Part shown: piece after piece, positions 1 to 9,012 of the stretch
How positions within the stretch are numbered: the stretch's first letter is position 1
How the letters are laid out: each line of letters opens with the position of its first letter
Source: Nocardia uniformis NBRC 13702
GTDB lineage: Bacteria; Actinomycetota; Actinomycetes; Mycobacteriales; Mycobacteriaceae
DNA length: 64,000 bases
Assembly: GCF_001613345.1 (NCBI RefSeq)
Contig: NZ_BDCE01000067.1
Coordinates: 62,001-126,000 of the forward strand
Reading direction: 5' to 3'
Position numbers and translations under genes: made by a program
Notes under the pieces: generated by a model
The model's input: the letters and a program-made list of their open reading frames with translations, nothing else
Told to the model about the DNA's origin: nothing
Database searches by the model: none

Positions 1-339
1 GCGTATCCGCACAACGCGGTCGTCGCCGTCACCGACGACGGCACGGTCATCGGTTTCGGCAGTGGCGGACCATCGCTGACCGAATCATCGGTCACCCCCC
101 GCGAAATCAATGCCATGTATGTCCGGTCCGCCTGGTACGGCACCGGTGTGGCGCACGATCTCATGCGCACGGTGCTGGTCCCGGATGTGGATACCTCGCT
201 CTGGGTGTTCGAGGAGAACCGCCGTGCCCAGGCCTTCTATCGCAAATACGGCTTCGAGCTCGATGGTGGCCACCAGGTCGAAGCCTTCAGTCCCGCATTG
301 GAAGTGCGAATGGTGCGGCGCGCCGCCCGGCTCGGCTGA
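1..339 (+). CDS. GNAT family N-acetyltransferase, 3' part
   Basis: The reading frame is open from the first base, so the start lies before the window; 112 codons remain. The visible part has the GNAT acetyl-CoA motif VRSAWYGTGVAHDLM, followed by the usual end of the fold with NRRAQAFYRKYGFELDGG. These mark an acetyl-CoA-dependent N-acyltransferase. The substrate cannot be read from the sequence, and the preceding genes are not visible. The family call is safe; the role is unknown. Confidence 0.85.
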   Translation, partial: AYPHNAVVAVTDDGTVIGFGSGGPSLTESSVTPREINAMYVRSAWYGTGVAHDLMRTVLVPDVDTSLWVFEENRRAQAFYRKYGFELDGGHQVEAFSPALEVRMVRRAARLG

Positions 340-360
340 GTTACCAGCCGTACCCGGCGC

Positions 361-426
361 AGCGCTACCGCACCATTCATCGAGCGCTACCGCGCTCCTT
401 CATTCAGCGCCACCGCACTATGTCGG
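361..426. repeat. Short degenerate tandem repeat, unit 22-23 bp
   Basis: Just after the acetyltransferase stop codon, three imperfect units begin with AGCGCTACCGC, AGCGCTACCGC and AGCGCCACCGC at 361, 383 and 406. They lie in non-coding sequence between two convergent genes. I see no U-rich terminator. It is probably slipped-strand duplication; no function is evident. Confidence 0.5.
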
Positions 427-456
427 TGGGCGCTGATCACACTGTGCCGACGAAAC

Positions 457-717
457 TTACACCGAGCCGCCGATGCACTGCACCTGCTGGCTGATGGACT
501 GGACGAAGCACGCGAGAGTCGACGTGGTGCTCGACGACAGCGACGAGGCGCTATTGGTGTCGAGCAGGCTGCCGACCGGTGTCGCCGGGGCGGGCGCGGT
601 CGTCGAGTTGGTAAATGGTTCCAGCGTCAACGGCTCTGCGTGGGCGGCGGGGACGGCTGCGAACGCGGCACCCACGGCGAGGGCGGCGACGATACCGCGG
701 GCAGTCTTTCTCTGCAT
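457..717 (-). CDS. Small secreted protein, 86 aa, unknown function
   Basis: The chosen ATG at 717 has an AGGAG ribosome site about 8 bases upstream; the longer open frame before it looks like read-through. Residues 1-27 form a clear Sec signal peptide (MQRKTARG, an Ala/Val-rich core, then AHA before EP). The mature part is Ser/Thr/Pro-rich and disordered-looking and has two Cys near the C-terminus (ACFVQ and VQCIGG), which could form one disulfide. I do not recognise a family. Small secreted proteins of this layout are common in mycolic-acid actinobacteria. It sits downstream of ung and thiL on the same strand, but with its own ribosome site. Confidence 0.65.
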   Translation of the reverse strand: MQRKTARGIVAALAVGAAFAAVPAAHAEPLTLEPFTNSTTAPAPATPVGSLLDTNSASSLSSSTTSTLACFVQSISQQVQCIGGSV

Positions 718-755
718 GCATCTGCTCCTGAATAGGCTCAACGGGTTAACACGCC

Positions 756-1463
756 CTACGGCAGACGCCAGTCCACCGGGGCGGCCCCTAATGTACCGAG
801 CAATTCGTTCGTACGGGAGAATGGACGAGATCCGAAGAAACCTCGCGACGCGGACAGCGGTGAAGGATGGGCGGATTCGATATACGGCGTCGAGCCCAAC
901 ATCGGCTTCAAGGTCGAGGCATCCCGGCCCCACAGAATCGCCACGAGAGGCTGATCACGCGCCACCAGAGCGCGAATCGCCTGCTCCGTCACTGCCTCCC
1001 AGCCTTTACCGCGATGCGAGGCGGCCTGGCCCGGCGCGACGGTGAGTACTCGGTTCAGCATCAGCACGCCCTGGTCCGACCACGGCGTCAGATCACCGTT
1101 GGAGGGAGTCGGCAGTCCGAGATCCTTCGAGAGTTCGGAGAAGATATTGGCGAGACTGCGCGGCACCGGCTTCACATCCGGTTCCACCGAGAAGCTCAAG
1201 CCCATGGCATGACCCGGTGTGGGGTAGGGATCCTGGCCGACGATCAGCACCCGCACCTTGTCGAACGGTCGCTGGAAAGCCCGTAGTACGTTCTCCCCCT
1301 TGGGGAGATAGCCGCGCCCGGCGGCGATTTCCGCGCGCAGGAATTCGCCCATAGTGGCAATGCGGTCGGCGACGGGTTCGAGGGCCTCGGCCCAGCCCGA
1401 ATCGATGACTTCCGTCAGTGGTTTGGCACCCATGTCGGGAAAACCTATCGTGGCCACTTTCAT
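756..1463 (-). CDS. ung: Uracil-DNA glycosylase (family 1)
   Basis: Removes uracil from DNA to start base-excision repair. The 235-aa protein has the water-activating motif GQDPYPTPGHAMG (catalytic Asp about residue 78), the uracil-pocket LNRVLTV segment, and the C-terminal HPSPLSASRGFFGSRPFSRT loop with the active-site His about residue 199. Length is normal for the family. A GAGGT ribosome site precedes the ATG. The stop codon of thiL lies 9 bases upstream, so the two are very likely co-transcribed, an arrangement I also recall from mycobacteria. Confidence 0.97.
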   Translation of the reverse strand: MKVATIGFPDMGAKPLTEVIDSGWAEALEPVADRIATMGEFLRAEIAAGRGYLPKGENVLRAFQRPFDKVRVLIVGQDPYPTPGHAMGLSFSVEPDVKPVPRSLANIFSELSKDLGLPTPSNGDLTPWSDQGVLMLNRVLTVAPGQAASHRGKGWEAVTEQAIRALVARDQPLVAILWGRDASTLKPMLGSTPYIESAHPSPLSASRGFFGSRPFSRTNELLGTLGAAPVDWRLP

Positions 1464-1472
1464 TGCGATACC

Positions 1473-2420
1473 TCACCCACCCGATGCGAAGGACTCCCAC
1501 CCTGAAGGTCCCGACCTGGATGCGCCGTCGACAGTAACTCCGGCCCCCGACACAACCCGACCGATAACTACCCAACCTGCGGGGATATCAACGGTATCGG
1601 TGAAAGTGGCGGCAAAGGCATGGTCCTCGCCACCGGCCAGAATCCAGTCGAGCGGATCAGCGTCAAGGGCTGTTGCCACCGGATCGAGGACCGGGTCGCG
1701 CAGCGTGGCCGAGTCGAGATCGATGGCGACACCGGAGGATTCGGCGATATGTCCGAGATCGGCGAGCAGGCCGTCGGAGACGTCGGTCAGCGCGGTAATG
1801 GGCGCGTCGGTGGGCAGATCCAAGACCGCCTGGTACGGCGGGCGCGGAACCCGGTGCGCGGCAACCACATCCGCGAACCGCGTCGGATCGGCCCCGGAAC
1901 TCAGCACCGCCAGCCCCGCCGCGGACCAACCCAATCGCCCGGCGACGGCAACCACATCACCGGGCCGTGCGGTCGACCGCAGAATGGGCGAACGTCCGCG
2001 CGGATCACCGAACGCGGTCACCGAAATCACCAGCAGTGGACTGCGCACCATATCGCCGCCGGCAATGGATCCACCGGACCGCTCGATCTCCGCCCACATG
2101 CCATCGGCGAGGTCGGAGACGAAATCGACCCGGGTATCGGCCGGACAGCCCAGCGACACCACGAACGCACTCGGTGTCGCACCCATACCCACCACATCGG
2201 CGGCATTCTGGGCAATGGCCTTGCGCCCGATATCGTGCGGACCCGACCAGTCGAGTCGAAAGTGGCGATCCTGCACCAGCATGTCGGTGGTCACCATGAA
2301 CCGGCCGTCCGGTGCGGCCACGATGGCGGCATCGTCGCCCGGGCCGAGCAGTACGCCCGCAGCCTGGGTACGCCCGGCGTTCACCCGCGCGATCAGCGCG
2401 AACTCGCCGATATCCGCCAC
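1473..2420 (-). CDS. thiL: Thiamine-monophosphate kinase
   Basis: Phosphorylates thiamine monophosphate to thiamine diphosphate with ATP. It shows the N-terminal GEFALIARV, the LLGPGDDAA metal/ATP loop, TTDMLVQDRHFRLDWS, the RKAIAQNAADVVGMG segment, the ALTDVSDGLLADLGHIA helix and the C-terminal GGEDHAF motif. The frame stays open far upstream but overlaps the divergent gene, so I start at the GTG at 2420, giving 315 aa, normal for ThiL. That GTG has no good ribosome site; a GTG at 2597 is an alternative. It is followed by ung with a 9-base gap. Confidence 0.93.
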   Translation of the reverse strand: MADIGEFALIARVNAGRTQAAGVLLGPGDDAAIVAAPDGRFMVTTDMLVQDRHFRLDWSGPHDIGRKAIAQNAADVVGMGATPSAFVVSLGCPADTRVDFVSDLADGMWAEIERSGGSIAGGDMVRSPLLVISVTAFGDPRGRSPILRSTARPGDVVAVAGRLGWSAAGLAVLSSGADPTRFADVVAAHRVPRPPYQAVLDLPTDAPITALTDVSDGLLADLGHIAESSGVAIDLDSATLRDPVLDPVATALDADPLDWILAGGEDHAFAATFTDTVDIPAGWVVIGRVVSGAGVTVDGASRSGPSGWESFASGG

Positions 2421-2658
2421 CGTCCGCGCAGCATCGGTCCCGGACTCGGATTGCCCGGTACCGGGCTCACGAGAACCGGTTCCGTTTCCACCGGGACGCT
2501 GCCTCCTGCTGGCGGTGATGGCGGTCTCCTTCGAGGTGAGTGCGATGCTGGCGACGAACCAACCGACGGTACCCTCGGTCCTGCACTCGCAGACCACCAG
2601 CCAGGACGCCCGCCGAAACGCGCGGCCCCAGCCCAGTAGATCGGGGATGTAGGACCGG

Positions 2659-3297
2659 ATGAGCAAGGACACGCACGGAGACGAGACGGATTCGACGTCG
2701 ACGGCCGAGCAGTCACCGGACACCGCGAACTCCGACGCTCAGGTGGAATCACCCGCCGAGTCCGGCCGCTCCCCCGCGCTGATCGCCACGGCCGTGGCCC
2801 TGCCCATCGCTCTGCTGGTCGGTGTCCTCGTCATGGCGTTCATCGCTCGCCAGAACGTGTCCCGTGAGCCGCTCGCACTCGGTTCGGTGCCCGCCCCCGG
2901 TGCCACCGGCCCGGCCTGCACGGCCCTGCTGCCGGAACTCCCCGCCACCCTCGGCGACTACACCGATGCCGAACTCGCCCAGCCCGCCCCCGCCGCCACG
3001 AAGGCGTGGCAGCTGCCCGAGGGCGGGGACCCGATCGTGCTGCGCTGCGGCCTCGACCGCCCGCTCGAATTCAATCGCGCGTCCCCGCTACAGGTCGTCA
3101 ATGGCGTCAGCTGGTTCGCGGTCCGCGATGAGACCACCGGCGCCTCCTCCGGCACCTGGATCGCCGTCGATCGCGGCACCTACATCGCGGTAACCATGGC
3201 CGACAGCGCCGGACCCACTCCGCTGCAAGAGATTTCGGACGCCATTACCAAGACGATTCCGGAACAGCCGCTCGATCCGGGCCCGATTCCCAGCTGA
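2659..3297 (+). CDS. DUF3515 family membrane-anchored protein
   Basis: A 212-aa protein with a hydrophilic, acidic first 35 residues, one transmembrane segment (about residues 39-61, LIATAVALPIALLVGVLVM), and an extracytoplasmic domain. That domain contains paired Cys (GPACTALL and VLRCGLDRP) and WFAVRDE, which I recognise as DUF3515. The function of the family is unknown. It is divergent from thiL and convergent with ddl. It keeps the position that I recall for the homologous gene between thiL and ddlA in mycobacteria, which supports the identification. Confidence 0.85.
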   Translation: MSKDTHGDETDSTSTAEQSPDTANSDAQVESPAESGRSPALIATAVALPIALLVGVLVMAFIARQNVSREPLALGSVPAPGATGPACTALLPELPATLGDYTDAELAQPAPAATKAWQLPEGGDPIVLRCGLDRPLEFNRASPLQVVNGVSWFAVRDETTGASSGTWIAVDRGTYIAVTMADSAGPTPLQEISDAITKTIPEQPLDPGPIPS

Positions 3298-3467
3298 ATC
3301 CCGCACGAGCGACAGCCGCAGCGCTCGAGGCTTGTTCAGCCGCGCTGTGCCGCTCAGCAGATCCAGGTCAACACCGCCGGGCGCACCGTCGCCCGGATTC
3401 TCCCGGTGCATGACAGGATCGAGGGTACGCGCGGACGGAGCTCAGGTGCCCCGAGCGCCGCCTTGGT

Positions 3468-4568
3468 TCAGCGCAGCCCGGTGCCGCGCGCCAACGCGGT
3501 CTCGATCAGCGTGCTCACCAGGGCCCCGTTATCGAGACCGGTGGCCTCCCACATGCGCGGGTACATGGAGATGGCGGTGAAGCCCGGCATGGTGTTGATC
3601 TCGTTGATCACCGGCCCGTCGGCGGTGACGAAGAAGTCGACGCGGGCCAGGCCCTGGCAGTCGAGGGCGCGGAAGGCCCGCACCGCGAGTTCGCGAATCT
3701 GTTGCGACACATCGTCGTCGAGTTTGGCGGGGACGTCGAATTCACAGACGTCGTCGAGGTACTTGGTGTCGAAATCGTAGAAGTCGGGAATCTCGGTATC
3801 GGCCTCCGGCATCCGGATCTCCGCCACCACACTGGCTTCCACCCGGCCGTCCGGGAATTCCAGGACACCGCATTCGACTTCGCGGCCGACGATCGCGGCC
3901 TCGACAATCACCTTCGGATCATGCTGGCGCGCAGTGGCAATAGCGGCGTCGAGGCCATCCCAGGAGTCCACCTTGGTAATGCCGATGGAGGAGCCGCCGC
4001 GCGCGGGCTTCACGAACACCGGCAGCCCGAGACGCTCCTTGTCGGCATCGCTCAGGGTCGCGACGCCGGGACGCAGCACCACCTGGATACCGATCGGAAG
4101 ACCTTCGGCGGCGAGGAGTTTCTTGGTGAACTCCTTATCCATACCGGCGGCGCTGGCCAGTACGCCCGGACCGACATACGGGAGTCCGGCGAGTTCGAGC
4201 AGACCCTGTAGCGTGCCGTCCTCACCGAATGCGCCGTGCAGCGTCGGGAAGACAACATCCACGCTGCCGAGCACGTCTTCGCCCCCGCCCAGCGGAACCA
4301 GGCTGCCATTGCGGCTCGGATCGGCCGCCAAGGTCAACTCGGTGCCGGAATCGGTCAGCACCGACGGGAGTTCCCGCCCCGCCGGGGTCAGTGCCTGCGG
4401 GTCACCGGAACCGAGCACCCAGGTGCCATCGCGAGTGATGCCGATCGGAACCGCCTCGTACCGTTCGGGATCGAGGCTGCCCAGCACGGTACGAGCCGAT
4501 ACGCACGAAACGCCGTGTTCGTTGCTGCGCCCGCCGAAAACCACCGCCACCCGGATCCTGTTGGTCAT
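3468..4568 (-). CDS. ddl: D-alanine--D-alanine ligase
   Basis: ATP-grasp ligase that makes the D-Ala-D-Ala dipeptide for peptidoglycan. The 366-aa protein begins with VAVVFGGRSNEHGVSCVSA and has the LHGAFGEDGTLQG substrate loop, the PVFVKPARGGSSIGI ATP loop, and the C-terminal metal-binding stretch RVDFFVTADG followed by NEINTMPGFT. Length is typical of the long actinobacterial form. It lies 78 bases downstream of gpsA on the same strand and probably shares its transcript. It is the target family of D-cycloserine. Confidence 0.96.
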   Translation of the reverse strand: MTNRIRVAVVFGGRSNEHGVSCVSARTVLGSLDPERYEAVPIGITRDGTWVLGSGDPQALTPAGRELPSVLTDSGTELTLAADPSRNGSLVPLGGGEDVLGSVDVVFPTLHGAFGEDGTLQGLLELAGLPYVGPGVLASAAGMDKEFTKKLLAAEGLPIGIQVVLRPGVATLSDADKERLGLPVFVKPARGGSSIGITKVDSWDGLDAAIATARQHDPKVIVEAAIVGREVECGVLEFPDGRVEASVVAEIRMPEADTEIPDFYDFDTKYLDDVCEFDVPAKLDDDVSQQIRELAVRAFRALDCQGLARVDFFVTADGPVINEINTMPGFTAISMYPRMWEATGLDNGALVSTLIETALARGTGLR

Positions 4569-4646
4569 GCCCGGAACCGTACCCGGTCGGGGATGACGCT
4601 TCGGTTACACGGTGGGACCCGCCCGGGTCTCGCGGTCACCTCGCGG

Positions 4647-5642
4647 TCACTCCGACTTGAGCCGCCGCCCCAGCAGGTGGCCGATCGCCTCGGATGTCGA
4701 CAGTCCCTGGTGGCATACCCGGTGCACCACATCCGTGAGCGGCATCTCCACACCGGTTCGCTCCGCCAACGCACGCACCGATGTGCACGACTTCACGCCC
4801 TCGACGACCTGCCCATGGGAGGCCTCCTGGGCGGACTCCATGGTTCCACCGGCGCCGAGAACATGGCCGAAGGAGCGATTACGCGACAGGGGTGAGGTGC
4901 AGGTGGCGACCAGATCACCGACGCCCGCCAGTCCGGCGAGGGTGACCGGCTCCGCGCCCAGCGCCACCCCCAGGCGCATGATCTCGGCCAGACCGCGGGT
5001 GATGAGGCTGGCAACCGTATTGTCGCCCAACCCCATTCCCGAGGCGATACCGCAGGCCAGCGCGACCACGTTCTTGCAGGCGCCGCCGATTTCGCAGCCC
5101 ACCACATCGGTATTGGTGTACGGGCGGAAATAGCCGGTGGCGATGGCCTGCTGGACCGCCTCGGCGCGCGCGGCATCCGAACACGCGACCACGGTGGCGG
5201 CGGGCTGCCGGGCGGCGACCTCATCGGCCAGGTTCGGGCCGGACAGCACCGCGACCCGACTCAGATCCGCCCCACTCACCTCGGCGATCACCTGACTCAT
5301 ACGCAGCAGCGTGCCGGTCTCGATGCCCTTGGCCAGGCTCAGCAGGGTGGCATCGCCGGGCAGGTCGCCCTTCCAGGCCGCGAGATTGGCGCGCAGCGAT
5401 TGCGAAGGCACCGCCAGCACCACAATGTCCGCGCCTTCGAGTGCGATCCGGTGATCATCGGTGGCGGCGATGGGCGGCAGCTCCACATTCGGCAGATACC
5501 AGGGGTTGCGATGCTCGGTCGCCAGCGCTTTCGCCACCTCCGGCCGCCGCGCCCACATGGTGACGTCAGTTCCCGCCTCCGCCAATACCTTCGCGAACGT
5601 GGTCCCCCAGGAACCCGCTCCCAGCACCGCTGCCCTCGTCAT
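4647..5642 (-). CDS. gpsA: Glycerol-3-phosphate dehydrogenase (NAD(P)+)
   Basis: Reduces dihydroxyacetone phosphate to sn-glycerol-3-phosphate for phospholipids. The N-terminal Rossmann motif is AVLGAGSWGTTFAKVLAEAG; catalytic and binding segments include GPNLADEVA, GCEIGGACKNVVALACG (with the conserved Lys) and LAGVGDLVATCTS. The start is set at the Met just before TRAAVLGAG, giving 331 aa, normal for GpsA; the 26 upstream codons are not conserved-looking. Same order (gpsA then ddl) as I recall in mycobacteria. Confidence 0.95.
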   Translation of the reverse strand: MTRAAVLGAGSWGTTFAKVLAEAGTDVTMWARRPEVAKALATEHRNPWYLPNVELPPIAATDDHRIALEGADIVVLAVPSQSLRANLAAWKGDLPGDATLLSLAKGIETGTLLRMSQVIAEVSGADLSRVAVLSGPNLADEVAARQPAATVVACSDAARAEAVQQAIATGYFRPYTNTDVVGCEIGGACKNVVALACGIASGMGLGDNTVASLITRGLAEIMRLGVALGAEPVTLAGLAGVGDLVATCTSPLSRNRSFGHVLGAGGTMESAQEASHGQVVEGVKSCTSVRALAERTGVEMPLTDVVHRVCHQGLSTSEAIGHLLGRRLKSE

Positions 5643-6062
5643 CTCACCAATATAGGCAGCGTTCGCGCCTACGCCGTCGCGCTGCCCGATAGCGGGGTAC
5701 GAACCACCGGTATGTCGCAATTCGGGCGTGGCGCCGGCCTACCGTGTGACGGCTACTCGGCTTCATCCGCTCAGGTTCATCCGCGATGTCACCTGCCTTC
5801 GTCATTCCGGCGCGCTTTGGCCGGAATCCACCCTCTGATAAGTAGCGGATCCCGGCCAACAGCAGGCCGGGATGACGGAAATAGTGTGGTCCGGCGACGC
5901 TGCACGGAACCTCGGTAGTCGGCGCGCCGCGGCGGGAATATCGACCGACTGTCCCAGGCTGTCGCATGCGACGGCCGCAGACGAACGGCCGCGCGACCCG
6001 GCGCACGCCACGATTCGGCGACCGCCGCGTGTCGCGTCACTTGGTAGTGGGAGGATTCGGGC
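5643..6062. other. Intergenic region between divergent gpsA and cofC (420 bp)
   Basis: No convincing gene. It holds the promoter regions of both divergent genes and one copy of a dispersed palindromic repeat (5801-5876, listed separately). Short open frames here lack ribosome sites and codon structure. Confidence 0.6.
5801..5876. repeat. Dispersed palindromic repeat, copy 1
   Basis: A roughly 76-bp element with two hairpins: GTCATTCCGG paired with CCGGAATCCA on the left, and GGATCCCGGCC paired with GGCCGGGATGAC on the right. The outer ends are themselves inverted (GTCATTCCGGC against GCCGGGATGAC). A near-full second copy lies at 47328-47405 and a half copy at 38294-38326. No coding capacity. 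It looks like a REP or MITE-type intergenic element. Confidence 0.75.
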
Positions 6063-6773
6063 ATGCGCTCGTCCGTGCACGCCGTTATCGCGGTGAAGAG
6101 TCTCGGGCTCGCCAAGAGCCGGCTCGCCGATCGGCTGCTTCCGCAGGACCGGCCGCAGCTGGTGCTGGCCATGCTCGCCGATACGGTGACGGCGGCGACC
6201 TCGACCCCGGAGATCGCCTCGGTCACGGTGGTGACACCCGATCAGCGCGTATCGCAATTGGTGCGCGGACTCGGCGCGCGCGTCCATCCCGAACCACCCG
6301 TCTCCGCACCGCACACCGGGTTGAATACCGCCCTCAGCGCCGCCGCCACGACGGTACGCGCGGTACACGGCCCGGTCGAACTGCTCGCGCTACAGGCGGA
6401 TCTGCCCGCGCTGCGACCGCACGAACTGTCGGACATGCTCCGGTCGGCCGCGGGGCTGCGCCGAGCGGTCGTCGCCGATCACACCGCCACCGGCACGGTC
6501 GCCCTCCTCGTCGGTGACGGAACCTCCGCGCTGAACCCACTTTTCGGCACCGACTCGGCCCGCCGTCATATCGACGCGGGAGCCATGGAGTTGCGCGGTG
6601 AGTGGCCGGGGTTGCGGCAGGACGTGGATACCGCCGACGATCTGGCGCGGGCGATGGAACTCGGAGTCGGCGTGAATACCGGCGCGCTATTGCGTGAACT
6701 CGACATGTCGCATCGGGGCGGCGGCAAATCCACAGTGGCCCGGACCGGGCCACCGGTGCGCCGACCGGCGTGA
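6063..6773 (+). CDS. cofC: 2-phospho-L-lactate / phosphoenolpyruvate guanylyltransferase (coenzyme F420 synthesis)
   Basis: Activates a three-carbon phospho-acid with a nucleoside triphosphate to start the side chain of coenzyme F420 (also called FbiD in mycobacteria). The 236-aa protein begins with the nucleotidyltransferase segment VIAVKSLGLAKSRL and has ALQADLPALRP with the metal Asp, VVADHTATGTVALLV, and LNPLFGTDSARRH. The last 25 or so residues are a disordered tail. It stands alone, 52 bases ahead of ppk on the same strand. F420 biosynthesis agrees with a mycobacterial/nocardial host and with the PPOX-type protein at 14129. Confidence 0.93.
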   Translation: MRSSVHAVIAVKSLGLAKSRLADRLLPQDRPQLVLAMLADTVTAATSTPEIASVTVVTPDQRVSQLVRGLGARVHPEPPVSAPHTGLNTALSAAATTVRAVHGPVELLALQADLPALRPHELSDMLRSAAGLRRAVVADHTATGTVALLVGDGTSALNPLFGTDSARRHIDAGAMELRGEWPGLRQDVDTADDLARAMELGVGVNTGALLRELDMSHRGGGKSTVARTGPPVRRPA

Positions 6774-6825
6774 TCTGCACTGCAATGGATGGTGTCGGAC
6801 CGGCGGACCCCTCGGCAGATAGGGA

Positions 6826-9012
6826 ATGATCGTGAGTGTGAGCGATACGGAAACCGTCAAGCAACCGCCGCTACTACCCGCGGCACCGCCCGCGGCGACC
6901 CCACTGCCCACGACCTCGCGGCTGCCGCCGGATCGCTATCTCAATCGCGAATTGAGCTGGCTCGATTTCAACTCCCGCGTGCTCGCGCTGGCCGAGGACC
7001 CCTCCCAGCCATTGCTGGAGCGCGCCAAATTCCTCGCCATCTTCGCGTCGAATCTCGACGAGTTCTATATGGTCCGCGTCGCCGGGCTGAAACGTCGCGC
7101 CGAGACCGGTCTCTCGGTCCGCTCCGCCGACGGGCTCTCCCCCAATGAGCAACTCGATCTCATTGCCGCCCGCGCCCAGGAGATCGCCGTTCGGCACGCT
7201 CACGTATTCCTGGAATCGGTATTGCCCGCCCTCACCACGCAGGGCATCGACATCATCGGCTGGGAGGAACTCGATGAGGCGGAGCGGCAACGCCTTTCGA
7301 GCCACTTCACCGATCAGGTATTCCCGGTCCTCACCCCGCTCGCCGTCGATCCGGCGCACCCGTTCCCGTATATCAGCGGCCTGAGCCTGAATCTGGCCGT
7401 GACGGTGAAGGATTCGGTGACCGGTGGCGAACATTTCGCGCGCGTCAAGGTCCCTGACAATGTGGACCGTTTCGTCCGGGTCCGCCGCTCCTTCCCGGCC
7501 CGGGATGCCAACAGCCCCACCGGATCCGCCATGGCGGCCTTCCTGCCGATGGAGGAGCTGATCGCGGCACACCTCGATCTGCTGTTCCCGGGAATGGAAG
7601 TGGTGGAACACCATTCGTTCCGGATTACCCGAAATGCCGACTTCGAGGTGGACGAGGACCGCGACGAGGATCTGTTGCAGGCCCTGGAGCGAGAACTCGC
7701 CCGCCGCCGCTTCGGATCGCCGGTGCGCCTGGAAGTCTCGGACGATATGACCGAGCACATGCTCGATCTGCTGCTGCGCGAACTGGATGTCGATCCCGGC
7801 GACGTCATCCAGGTGCCCGGCCTCCTCGACCTGTCCTGCCTGTGGCAGGTGTACGGCGTCGACCGGCCCAATCTCAAGGACGCGCCGTACGTACCGGCGA
7901 CCCCGCCCGCCTTCGGTGAACGGGAAACGCCCCGAAACGTTTTCGCCGCCCTGCGCGAGGGTGACGTGCTGGTGCACCACCCGTACGACTCGTTCTCCAC
8001 CAGCGTGCAGCGCTTCATCGAGCAGGCCGCCGCCGACCCGCAGGTCCTCGCGATCAAGCAGACCCTGTACCGCACCTCCGGCGACTCCCCCATCGTCAAT
8101 GCCCTCATCGACGCCGCCGAGGCGGGTAAGCAGGTGGTGGCGCTGGTGGAGATCAAGGCCCGCTTCGACGAGCAGGCCAATATCAAATGGGCGCGTGCCC
8201 TGGAACAGGCCGGCGTACACGTGGTCTACGGCCTCATCGGCCTCAAGACGCACTGCAAGACCTGCCTGGTGGTGCGCCGCGAGGGCGCGACCATCCGCCG
8301 CTACTGCCATATCGGCACCGGCAACTACAACCCCAAGACCGCGCGCCTGTACGAGGACGTCGGATTGCTCACCGCCGCACCGGAGATCGGCGCGGACCTC
8401 ACCGATCTGTTCAACTCGCTCACCGGATACTCCCGGAAGTCCAACTATCGCAACCTGCTGGTGGCTCCGAGCGGCGTCCGCGCCGGAATCATCGAACGCA
8501 TCGAGCGCGAAATCGAACTGGCCCAGGAGGGTCAGGCCGCTCGAATTCGCATGAAGGCCAATGCCATCGTGGACGAGCAGGTCATCGACGCGCTCTATCG
8601 CGCGTCGCAGGCGGGCGTGCCGACCCAGATCGTGGTGCGCGGCATCTGCGGCCTCAAACCCGGCGTCCCCGGTATGAGCGAGAACATCGAGGTGCGCTCG
8701 ATCCTCGGGCGGTACCTGGAACATTCCCGGGTCATGCACTTCCAGGCGCAGGACCAGTACTGGATCGGCAGCGCCGACATGATGCACCGCAATCTCGACC
8801 GGCGCGTGGAAGTCATGGCTCAGGTGAAGGATCCGCGCCTGGCCGGGCAGTTGAACGGCATGTTCGACTCCGCCCTGCATCCCGACACCCGCTGCTGGGT
8901 CCTGCAATCGGACAGCAGTTGGCAGGCCCGACCGGACACCTCGATTCCCGATGTGCAGGTCCGCGACCATCAGGAGTACCTCATGCGACTGCGGAGGCCG
9001 GATCGCCCGTGA
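6826..9012 (+). CDS. ppk: Polyphosphate kinase 1
   Basis: Makes inorganic polyphosphate from ATP reversibly. The 728-aa protein has the N-terminal domain (DRYLNRELSWLDFNSRVL), the head domain, and two catalytic C-terminal domains of the phospholipase D-like fold: QTLYRTSGDSPIVNALIDAA, GLKTHCKTCLVVRREG (with the conserved catalytic-type His), CHIGTGNYNPKTARLYED, and near the end MMHRNLDRRVEV. Length is normal. The ATG at 6826 is used; GTG codons at 6832 and 6838 are possible because an AGGGA lies close by. Its stop codon overlaps the GTG start of mutT1, so the two are translationally coupled. Confidence 0.97.
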   Translation: MIVSVSDTETVKQPPLLPAAPPAATPLPTTSRLPPDRYLNRELSWLDFNSRVLALAEDPSQPLLERAKFLAIFASNLDEFYMVRVAGLKRRAETGLSVRSADGLSPNEQLDLIAARAQEIAVRHAHVFLESVLPALTTQGIDIIGWEELDEAERQRLSSHFTDQVFPVLTPLAVDPAHPFPYISGLSLNLAVTVKDSVTGGEHFARVKVPDNVDRFVRVRRSFPARDANSPTGSAMAAFLPMEELIAAHLDLLFPGMEVVEHHSFRITRNADFEVDEDRDEDLLQALERELARRRFGSPVRLEVSDDMTEHMLDLLLRELDVDPGDVIQVPGLLDLSCLWQVYGVDRPNLKDAPYVPATPPAFGERETPRNVFAALREGDVLVHHPYDSFSTSVQRFIEQAAADPQVLAIKQTLYRTSGDSPIVNALIDAAEAGKQVVALVEIKARFDEQANIKWARALEQAGVHVVYGLIGLKTHCKTCLVVRREGATIRRYCHIGTGNYNPKTARLYEDVGLLTAAPEIGADLTDLFNSLTGYSRKSNYRNLLVAPSGVRAGIIERIEREIELAQEGQAARIRMKANAIVDEQVIDALYRASQAGVPTQIVVRGICGLKPGVPGMSENIEVRSILGRYLEHSRVMHFQAQDQYWIGSADMMHRNLDRRVEVMAQVKDPRLAGQLNGMFDSALHPDTRCWVLQSDSSWQARPDTSIPDVQVRDHQEYLMRLRRPDRP

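Noticed and set aside
8187..9008. A long N-terminal extension of MutT1 into ppk
   Set aside because: The frame is open by chance; the GTG at 9009 overlapping the ppk stop and the family length set the true start.
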